Shown piece after piece: positions 7,760-13,189 of a stretch of 13,189 bases of DNA. Made by a program: the position numbers and the translations under genes. Origin of the DNA: Candidatus Dadabacteria bacterium UBA2774 (GTDB lineage Bacteria; Desulfobacterota_D; UBA1144; Nemesobacterales; UBA2774). The stretch covers positions 1-13,189 of the forward strand of contig DEIM01000122.1 in NCBI GenBank assembly GCA_002352485.1, written 5' to 3'. The notes below the pieces were generated by a model, which saw only the letters and a program-made list of their open reading frames with translations, ran no database searches and had not been told where the DNA came from. Within the stretch, counting starts at the first letter, position 1. Every line of letters starts with the position of its first letter.

Positions 7760-8578
7760 TTATAACTCAGAGCCGCAAAACTTACAGTGCTTTGCGTCGT
7801 CATCATGCCCTTCCGCACTGCACTGCCGGCAAGAGAGTGTGGGGAAGCCCTGCTTTAATGCCTGTGACAACTCTACAGTTACGATACCCGTAGGAACAGC
7901 GATTATGCTGTATCCCATTACCATCACCACAACTGAAAGCGCCTGACCCAAAGGCGTGTGGGGCGATATGTCACCGTAACCAACTGTCGTAAGTGTTACA
8001 ATGGCCCAGTATATGCTGATAGGTATGCTCGTATATCCGTTTTTCGGCCCCTCGATGATATACATCATCGAGCCCAGCACGGTAACGATGGTTACGACAG
8101 CGAAAAGAAAGATCGTAATCTTCCTCGAGCTCGCCGAAATAGCCTTAATGAGCAGATTCGCCTCACCCACATACTTGGCAAGCTTAAGTACGCGGAATAT
8201 CCTGAGCACCCTTAATATCCTTATTACAAGTAAAAACCTAGTACCTGGAAGCAGGAGGTCGAGATAAGTAGGTATTACAGTCAAAAGGTCGACAACCCCG
8301 AAGAAACTGGTTGCGTACTTAAGAGAGCGCCCGACACATATTAGCCTTAGCACATATTCAATGCTGAACAGAATTGTAAATACCCACTCAAGCACATAAA
8401 AAAGATGGCTGTACTTCTCATTGAGCGAGTCTACGCTATCAAGCATAACAACGAGAACGCTTCCAATAATACAAACTATCAGGACTTCATCGAATAGCTT
8501 CCCCGCCGGCGTGTCGGCCTCAAAAATTATTTCATGTATCTTCTCCCTCCAGTTCTTTGAATCATGATAGTGAGCCAT
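7760..8578 (-). CDS. Voltage-gated potassium channel (6TM, Kv/KvAP-like) with C-terminal zinc ribbon
   Basis: The 272-residue inner-membrane protein has six transmembrane helices and a pore loop. S4 carries the voltage-sensor charges at every third position: Arg120, Arg123, Arg126, Arg129, Lys132 and Lys135, with Arg114 before them. The selectivity filter is TVGYGD at 198-203, which specifies potassium. S6 ends in VPTGIVTVEL. The cytoplasmic tail is a four-cysteine zinc ribbon with Cys250, Cys253, Cys265 and Cys268 (CRQC...CKFC). Such a tail occurs in some bacterial ion-transporter family members, where its role is unclear. The start at 8576-8578 is fixed by a strong minus-strand ggagg seven bases upstream. 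The gene diverges from the amino acid permease gene. It probably sets membrane potential or potassium efflux. Confidence 0.93.
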   Translation of the reverse strand: MAHYHDSKNWREKIHEIIFEADTPAGKLFDEVLIVCIIGSVLVVMLDSVDSLNEKYSHLFYVLEWVFTILFSIEYVLRLICVGRSLKYATSFFGVVDLLTVIPTYLDLLLPGTRFLLVIRILRVLRIFRVLKLAKYVGEANLLIKAISASSRKITIFLFAVVTIVTVLGSMMYIIEGPKNGYTSIPISIYWAIVTLTTVGYGDISPHTPLGQALSVVVMVMGYSIIAVPTGIVTVELSQALKQGFPTLSCRQCSAEGHDDDAKHCKFCGSEL

Positions 8579-8666
8579 ATTCTGTCCTCCGGCAATGCTT
8601 ATTTTGCTTTGTGTCTATTTTATTTCTGATCGCATACTAAGTACAGTATCTTTGTATTTTTTGCTA
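8579..8666. promoter_or_regulatory. Divergent promoter region between K+ channel and APC permease
   Basis: These 88 bp must hold the control signals for two divergent genes. For the channel (minus strand), TGTACT (8640-8645) and TAAAAT (8617-8622) are 17 bp apart. TTGACT (8670-8675) and GATACT (8645-8650) are an alternative with a long 19-bp spacer. For the permease, TTGTGT (8609-8614) and CATACT (8633-8638) are a weak plus-strand pair. None is strong. Confidence 0.3.
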
Positions 8667-9995
8667 ATGAGTCAAATAGAAAACAATTCCCCGCGGGCTA
8701 ATACAGGCGTAAGTACGTTCTCAGCGCTTTCTATAGGTATTGGCGGCATGGTCGGAGGAGGCATATTCGCAGTCACGGGACTCACCGTCGACCTAACCCG
8801 GGGAGCCGCTCCTGTAGCGTTTGTCATAGCAGGCATAGTAGCGCTCCTAACCAGTTATTCTTACCTAAAGCTCACACTCCGCTACCCGAGTCAGGGCGGC
8901 ACGGTGGAGTTTTTAAACAGAGGGTTCGGCAAAGGCATATTCACAGGGTCCTCGAATATTCTCCTTTGTTTGAGCTACATCATCCTCCTTGCCATTTACG
9001 CCTACGCATTCGGAAGCTATGGGGCAAGCCTCTTCCCCAAAGCCGATTATGAATTCTGGAAACATGCCTTAATTACCGGAATCATCATTTTTCTCGCTAT
9101 AGTCAACTTCTTCGGCTCAGGGCTTGCTATCCGCTCAGAGAACCTGTTTAACTCCGTAAAAATGATTTTACTCGCTGTATTTGTAATAGCCGGACTAATT
9201 GCACCGATTGAGTGGTCAAGGTTATCGTTTGAGTACTATGTGCCGCCTGTGGCAATATTCTCAGGAGCAATGATCATATTCTTAAACTATGAAGGCTTTG
9301 AGCTCATTGCAAACGCCGGCAAAGACATAATTAATCCAAAGAGAGCGCTCCCGATAGCATATATAGGGGGTGTTTTAATCGTCATAGTCCTCTATGTCCT
9401 TATCACTATGGTAGTAGTGGGTCATATGGACTTCGCTACAATTCATAACGCGAGCAACTATGCGCTTTCTCAGGCGGCGGGCACATTCATGGGAAGATTT
9501 GGATTCATCATGCTTGTAGTGGCCGCGCTTCTGGCCACAAGCTCTGCAATTAATGCAACATTCTACGGCTCGGGAAGGTTAACCTACATTATAGCCAAGT
9601 ACGGTGAGCTGCCACAAGAGCTAGAGCGTGACATAAGGAGCCAGCCACTTGAGGGCATGATAATATTCGCCCTCCTAACTCTGTTTATCGCAAATTTTAT
9701 CCCCTTAGACGCTATAGCCACAATGGGGAGCGCGGGGTTCCTGCTTATATTCTTGGCCGTTAATATAGCGAACTTCAAGCTCGCAAAAGAGACTCAGAGT
9801 AAGGGATGGATATCAATTTTAGCGGCAGTTTTTTGCTTTCTAGCTCTTTTAGCTCTATGCTGGCAGACCTGGAGGGTGCCAGAGACTAGAAGCCAGATAT
9901 GGATACTTGTCGCAATGATAGTATCTTCGGTACTCATCGAAGTGATATACAGGGTTATAACAAAAAGGGAAATACATATGGGTCACGACAATTAA
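8667..9995 (+). CDS. APC-superfamily amino acid permease
   Basis: Counted from the ATG at 8667 the protein has 442 residues and about twelve transmembrane helices, which is usual for the amino acid-polyamine-organocation superfamily. These are cation- or antiport-coupled amino acid importers in the inner membrane. TM1 has the unwound glycine motif IGGMVGGGIFAVTG. TM6 and the next loop carry IFLNYEGFELIANAGKD followed by NPKRALP, a strong APC signature. I prefer the start MSQIENN. An in-frame ATG at 8595 would add 24 residues, including an extra hydrophobic stretch before the cytoplasmic N-terminus, and it lacks a ribosome-binding site. The preferred start also has only a poor site, so the start is uncertain. 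The substrate cannot be read from sequence. The divergent potassium channel gene may share its control region. Confidence 0.88.
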   Translation: MSQIENNSPRANTGVSTFSALSIGIGGMVGGGIFAVTGLTVDLTRGAAPVAFVIAGIVALLTSYSYLKLTLRYPSQGGTVEFLNRGFGKGIFTGSSNILLCLSYIILLAIYAYAFGSYGASLFPKADYEFWKHALITGIIIFLAIVNFFGSGLAIRSENLFNSVKMILLAVFVIAGLIAPIEWSRLSFEYYVPPVAIFSGAMIIFLNYEGFELIANAGKDIINPKRALPIAYIGGVLIVIVLYVLITMVVVGHMDFATIHNASNYALSQAAGTFMGRFGFIMLVVAALLATSSAINATFYGSGRLTYIIAKYGELPQELERDIRSQPLEGMIIFALLTLFIANFIPLDAIATMGSAGFLLIFLAVNIANFKLAKETQSKGWISILAAVFCFLALLALCWQTWRVPETRSQIWILVAMIVSSVLIEVIYRVITKREIHMGHDN

Positions 9996-10028
9996 CCATT
10001 AAACAGGATTAAACTGTAGAGGGAAATT

Positions 10029-10271
10029 TTAAATCTGGTGTTTACTGCGAAAGCTTTCTATCTCTTCTAATACTTTCTCTGTAACCTGCTCTTTTGTAAC
10101 GCGGGAAAATATTTTCTGCAGCACTCGCCGCTCGTCTTCATCAATCACGTTGTCTTCGAGCGCTATCCGCTCTAGCATTTTGAGCTCCTTTTCATCGATT
10201 GTATCGTCATTCGCAAAAACGACTAGAAAGGAATATCCTATCAACTGCTTAGCGTGTGATTTCGGGTCCAT
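10029..10271 (-). CDS. Small TerB-like acidic protein
   Basis: The 80-residue soluble helical protein resembles the TerB/tellurite-resistance helical fold in its core. Two copies of an acidic motif are visible: DDTIDEKELKML at about 22-33 and DNVIDEDERRVL at about 40-51. This matches the family pattern in which an Asp-rich turn precedes a helix beginning with a conserved Glu. Full TerB proteins are near 150 residues, so this is a short version or only a relative. The start at 10269-10271 has a clear minus-strand gaggagag ribosome-binding site. It converges with the permease gene (33 bp apart) and diverges from the glycosyltransferase gene. The role is unknown, and no other ter genes are present. 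Confidence 0.7.
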   Translation of the reverse strand: MDPKSHAKQLIGYSFLVVFANDDTIDEKELKMLERIALEDNVIDEDERRVLQKIFSRVTKEQVTEKVLEEIESFRSKHQI

Positions 10272-10449
10272 TACACTCTCCTCGTTAGAATTTTACCGAG
10301 CTAGCATTCTAATACAAGAATGTGAGGTTTATATTAAGATTGTACAGTAGAGTTCATCAGATAGAAGGAAATAATTAATAGCTGTATATAGAAATTTCTT
10401 GACTTTACAGTAATAATTCTCATCCGGAACCTATCTGGACAACTCAATT

Positions 10450-11178
10450 ATGCAACAAAAAATACCAATTTCGATCGTAATGCCTGTTTATAATGAAGAG
10501 GAAGTTCTCGAAAGAACGGTTCGTGAGCATTACAGTGAAATAATTGAAGCTATACCTGGGTCAGAATTCATCATTGTAGACGACTGCTCCACGGACAATA
10601 GCCCTTTGATATTAGAGAGGCTTGAAAAAGAGCTCCCGGGTATAAAAGTACTAAGACCCGAGCAAAACGGCGGTCACGGCAAAGCACTCAGGCTGGCATT
10701 TGAAAACGCATCTAAAGAGCTGATCTTCCATACTGATAGTGACTATCAGAACAACCCCAAAGACTTTTGGAAGCTTTATGACCAGCTTGATAATGCTGAC
10801 CTCATAATCGGCTACAGATCATCGAGGCACGACCCTTTTCACAGGCTGGTTATCACACGGATCGTAAGACTGGTAAACCTTGTATCGTTCGGCTGTTATC
10901 TAAAGGACGCAAACTCGCCTTTCAAATTGATAAGAAGGGATTGTCTAACAAAGTGTCTTGAGTCTATCAGTCCTGAAGCTTTCGCCCCTTCGATACTCCT
11001 TGCCCTCACAGCAAAGTGGAAAGGCTATAGAGTTATGGAAATTCCTGTAGAGCACTTTGAGCGAAAGACCGGAAAGGTCTCAATCGCCAATTGGAGAATA
11101 GTCAGAGCCTGTTTGATTTCTTTTTCCGACACTATTAAATTAAGACGAACCTTAGGTAATTCAAAGCCAATGAAGTAG
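10450..11178 (+). CDS. GT2 family glycosyltransferase, Dpm1-like (polyprenyl-phosphate sugar synthase)
   Basis: The 242-residue cytoplasmic or membrane-peripheral enzyme has a GT-A fold. It opens with ISIVMPVYNEEE, then FIIVDDCSTDNS with nucleotide-binding Asp44-Asp45, the GGHGKALRLAF segment, and the metal-binding DSD at 96-98. A later ANSPFKLIRR segment is typical of the DPM1/DPG synthase branch. It has no C-terminal transmembrane helices, like single-domain Dpm1. The branch transfers a sugar from a nucleotide donor to undecaprenyl or dolichyl phosphate. A GT-C-like membrane protein begins about 30 nt after the stop, so the two probably form an operon: donor synthesis, then transfer. The start fits the family N-terminus, but its ribosome-binding site is weak and no good promoter is seen in the 178-bp gap upstream. 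A TTGACT at 10399 lacks a matching -10. Confidence 0.85.
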   Translation: MQQKIPISIVMPVYNEEEVLERTVREHYSEIIEAIPGSEFIIVDDCSTDNSPLILERLEKELPGIKVLRPEQNGGHGKALRLAFENASKELIFHTDSDYQNNPKDFWKLYDQLDNADLIIGYRSSRHDPFHRLVITRIVRLVNLVSFGCYLKDANSPFKLIRRDCLTKCLESISPEAFAPSILLALTAKWKGYRVMEIPVEHFERKTGKVSIANWRIVRACLISFSDTIKLRRTLGNSKPMK

Positions 11179-11269
11179 TTAGTAATTGCTTTAACGGGAG
11201 TAAAGAAAAATATATTCAAAGCTCGCCCTCTACATTGACCGTCTCTTTTACGTACTAATAATTTCGCTT

Positions 11270-11920
11270 GTGATTTTCGGCGTTGTTGGCTATATAAGCT
11301 GTCTAGTAATTGAGAATCCAAGCATAAAGGTATGGGTTATAATACTAGTAGCGGCTTTAATATGTGCGTTCTTATCTCTTCAATATTTTCAGCTTCGCTC
11401 GGATGTAGACGGGCAATTTTCAGTTAAAAATTTCGCCTTCGGATTTCTCCCTTATCTTGTTCTCTTGCCGGGCGTGGTTTTGCTCTTTTCAAGCATTCGA
11501 ATTCAACTCTCGTACCACGGTCCGTTCCATATGGGTTATATATTCCAAATTATTCACGGTTTTTCTCCACCCGAAAATGTGGTGTTACCGGGATACGCAG
11601 CAAATGTTTACTGGATTTACCACGCGCTCCTCGCCGTACTGGTTGATATTTTTAACACCACACCCCTGAAAATGTCCGTTTTTATAAATATTTCAGCACT
11701 GATAGCTGCCTTATACTGGATTAGAAAGTCCTTAGGTCTCTTAACCTTAGGGAGCATTGGCCCATTTTTCAAGAGTTCTTATAACTTGATGATACTACTA
11801 GGTATAAATCTATTCTATTCAGTTCACATAACTTCAAAATTTGTGCTGAGTGACAATTTGTCGCTTCAGGACTTAGCCAGAGATATATTGCATACACAGT
11901 TAATTGGGGGGGGGAGATAA
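11270..11920 (+). CDS. N-terminal part of a frameshifted GT-C-like membrane glycosyltransferase
   Basis: The frame carries about six hydrophobic segments and one large extracytoplasmic loop with YHGPFHMGYIFQIIHG, FSPPENVVLPGYA and VYWIYHALLA. Such loops, with an acidic or His residue near the membrane, are typical of GT-C enzymes that use polyprenyl-phosphate sugars. The coding pattern extends upstream to the stop at 11201, with the sequence IYSKLALYIDRLFYVLIISL leading into the first helix. No ATG, GTG or TTG occurs there. The first canonical in-frame start is GTG at 11270, inside the first helix. An ATA at 11210 sits nine bases after gggag, exactly where a start is expected. The frame ends at TAA 11918-11920, directly after a G9 tract. 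Removing one G would continue the protein into the downstream frame, for about 638 residues from 11210. Confidence 0.7.
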   Translation: MIFGVVGYISCLVIENPSIKVWVIILVAALICAFLSLQYFQLRSDVDGQFSVKNFAFGFLPYLVLLPGVVLLFSSIRIQLSYHGPFHMGYIFQIIHGFSPPENVVLPGYAANVYWIYHALLAVLVDIFNTTPLKMSVFINISALIAALYWIRKSLGLLTLGSIGPFFKSSYNLMILLGINLFYSVHITSKFVLSDNLSLQDLARDILHTQLIGGGR

Positions 11921-13127
11921 CAGATTATTAGGGCTTATACAAAAGTTCTTTAACTTCAACGGTACACCTTTAGGAGTTTTGTTTTTTTGCTTCGCTATAT
12001 ATATATGCCTACTTATTCTAAAGAAAGGGTTAAGCACACAGAAGTCAGTCCTTCTCGTAGTTGCAATAACGGGAGGACTCATTTTCCATACTACTTCAGG
12101 ACTATTTATGTTACTGATAATCCCATTATCTCTTATTATTACTCTTGTAAATATCCGCAGGAAAGAACTTAAAAAATATCTTTATGGCACTAAGATCTCT
12201 GAATGGACTATATTGAGTCTATCCTGCCTTGTTTTACTGGTGCCTGTTTCTCACTATGTTTATTCAGCAGCGGCGGCTCTTCCCGCAGAAACTCATTTCG
12301 GATCATCTATCCACTACATTACTACATCTATCATCTCATCGATATACCCATTAATCCCGCTCTCGGTTTTAGGAATTTACATGGCCCGTAATGAAAAAAG
12401 AGACATACTCACACTATTTGGCACAATTAGCATTCTCGGCTATTTATTGTCAATATTAGTTGTGTTACCGGGGAATAATCAATATAAATTTGTCTACCTA
12501 TCTACTATCGCTTTTTCATTTCTTAGCATTATAGGGCTTTACTACGCTTATTTTAAGACAAAGGGAGTCTTGAGAGTTCTGGGAAAGGTATTGTCATACA
12601 CAGTGTTTATAATATTTTTCTTAAGTATTATCGCTATAGAATTTAGATACTATAAAATGTGGGGTGTAGACAAAACAAATTTTTATACAGAAAACAAGAA
12701 AATATATGTGACTAAAGAGAACGAGTATATTGATATTTATGAGTGGATAAGAGAAAACACTACAGAAGATGCTATTGTAATTATGCCTCTTGTATCTAAA
12801 GACTCGGATATCAGGCCCGGTACTATAAACAGTTACATTTTCTTTATCGGCGAAAGGCTGCCGTACGTTGCATATGGTGATATCTATACTGAGGGTATTA
12901 ATGAATACAAATCTAGGGTCATAAACGTCAATCTGTTCTATTCAGAAAACACTCAAATCGAGGAGAAACTTAAAATCTTAGGAGAATTTGAGAAGTTCAG
13001 CAAAGAAAGAACTTCTATACTTCTAATACCTAAAGAGAACCTCGAACCTATTTCCCCGTATTTAAATAATCTTGAATTGATTTACAGCGGGAAAGACGCC
13101 AATCTTTATTCATTCGAAGACAACTAA
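11904..13127 (+). CDS. C-terminal part of the frameshifted GT-C-like membrane glycosyltransferase
   Basis: This frame picks up the protein at the G9 tract (GGGDNRLLGLIQKFF) and runs to TAA 13125-13127. It has about seven transmembrane helices to roughly residue 255, then a soluble tail of about 140 residues containing YIDIYEWIRENTTEDAIVI and, at the end, LIYSGKDANLYSFE. That layout of helices followed by an extracytoplasmic tail with an IRENT segment is characteristic of GT-C-like and YfhO-like membrane glycosyltransferases. The only start at its head is TTG 11904 with no ribosome-binding site, so I do not regard it as an independent gene. It is visibly AT-richer than the genes before 11 kb, as glycan loci often are. 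The specific sugar and acceptor are unknown. It could be a phase-variable gene, a pseudogene, or an intact gene with a sequencing error. Confidence 0.7.
   Translation: MGGGDNRLLGLIQKFFNFNGTPLGVLFFCFAIYICLLILKKGLSTQKSVLLVVAITGGLIFHTTSGLFMLLIIPLSLIITLVNIRRKELKKYLYGTKISEWTILSLSCLVLLVPVSHYVYSAAAALPAETHFGSSIHYITTSIISSIYPLIPLSVLGIYMARNEKRDILTLFGTISILGYLLSILVVLPGNNQYKFVYLSTIAFSFLSIIGLYYAYFKTKGVLRVLGKVLSYTVFIIFFLSIIAIEFRYYKMWGVDKTNFYTENKKIYVTKENEYIDIYEWIRENTTEDAIVIMPLVSKDSDIRPGTINSYIFFIGERLPYVAYGDIYTEGINEYKSRVINVNLFYSENTQIEEKLKILGEFEKFSKERTSILLIPKENLEPISPYLNNLELIYSGKDANLYSFEDN
11906..11914 (+). repeat. G9 homopolymer at the frameshift junction
   Basis: Nine consecutive G residues lie just before the stop of the upstream frame and within the first codons of the downstream frame. 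A tract of eight (or eleven) Gs would fuse both frames into one protein reading ...LIGGGDNRLL.... Poly-G tracts of 8-12 are the classical sites of slipped-strand phase variation in surface-glycan genes, and also a classical site of homopolymer miscalls. The run is conspicuous in a gene that is otherwise AT-rich. Confidence 0.9.
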
Positions 13128-13142
13128 GTCTCTGTAGTTAAA

Positions 13143-13162
13143 TACTCTAAAGCCATAGAGTA
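13143..13162. terminator. Possible weak terminator hairpin downstream of the GT-C gene
   Basis: tactcta (13143-13149) and tagagta (13156-13162) form a perfect 7-bp stem with a 6-nt loop, 15 bp after the stop codon of the glycosyltransferase. On the plus strand it is followed by A-rich rather than T-rich sequence, and on the minus strand by only three Ts, so it is not a convincing intrinsic terminator. Confidence 0.3.
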
Positions 13163-13171
13163 AAAATTAAA

Positions 13172-13189
13172 ATGATTGCAAACAGGAAT
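13172..13189 (+). CDS. Possible start of a further gene, cut by the window end
   Basis: An ATG at 13172 opens a frame (MIANRN) that runs to the window edge. The ribosome-binding site is poor and only six codons are visible. It may simply be chance. Confidence 0.15.

Noticed and set aside
8595..8666. 24-residue N-terminal extension of the amino acid permease
   Set aside because: It has no ribosome-binding site, occupies the divergent promoter region, and would place a hydrophobic stretch before the usual cytoplasmic N-terminus of APC permeases.
11904..11906. TTG as a true start of a separate downstream membrane protein gene
   Set aside because: There is no ribosome-binding site, the start lies inside the G-tract junction, and the upstream frame supplies exactly the missing N-terminal half of the same kind of protein.

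Overview
The window comes from a Gram-negative-type bacterium. It carries a YcbB-type L,D-transpeptidase with a lipoprotein-like leader, a YbdG-type mechanosensitive channel that is very close in sequence to the proteobacterial protein, and bacterial ribosome-binding sites before several genes. Base composition is moderate across the first 11 kb and visibly AT-richer from about 11.2 kb onward. I cannot name the lineage. An uncultivated or deltaproteobacteria-like lineage is possible, but nothing here proves it. I see no rRNA, tRNA, CRISPR array, transposase, phage gene or plasmid gene.

Layout from left to right: (1) a 5'-truncated acyl-CoA ligase of the AMP-binding superfamily (+); (2) a 214-bp regulatory gap with repeats and a palindrome; (3) an L,D-transpeptidase (+); (4) facing it, a YbdG/MscM-family mechanosensitive channel (-) with a small unknown gene just upstream of it; (5) a ferredoxin-type siroheme nitrite/sulfite reductase (-) with an unusual C-terminal HEPN-like domain; (6) a 352-bp gap holding a good promoter candidate for that reductase; (7) a six-helix voltage-gated potassium channel with a C-terminal zinc ribbon (-); (8) diverging from it, an APC-superfamily amino acid permease (+); (9) a small TerB-like protein (-); (10) a GT2 glycosyltransferase (+) followed closely by a large polytopic GT-C-like membrane protein whose reading frame is broken at a run of nine G residues.

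Most of the window is ordinary housekeeping and envelope content: peptidoglycan cross-linking, osmotic and ionic channels, amino acid uptake, nitrogen or sulfur assimilation, and lipid activation. The last two genes form a recognisable functional pair. A Dpm1-like GT2 enzyme would make a polyprenyl-phosphate sugar, and a GT-C membrane enzyme would transfer it outside the membrane. The break in the second gene is the most notable signal. The two halves join in frame if one G is removed from the G9 tract, and the N-terminal half also lacks a canonical start codon where one is expected. This could be a phase-variable surface-glycan gene, a decaying gene or a homopolymer assembly error, and the sequence alone cannot separate these. 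I did not find a convincing new multi-gene defence or mobile system.
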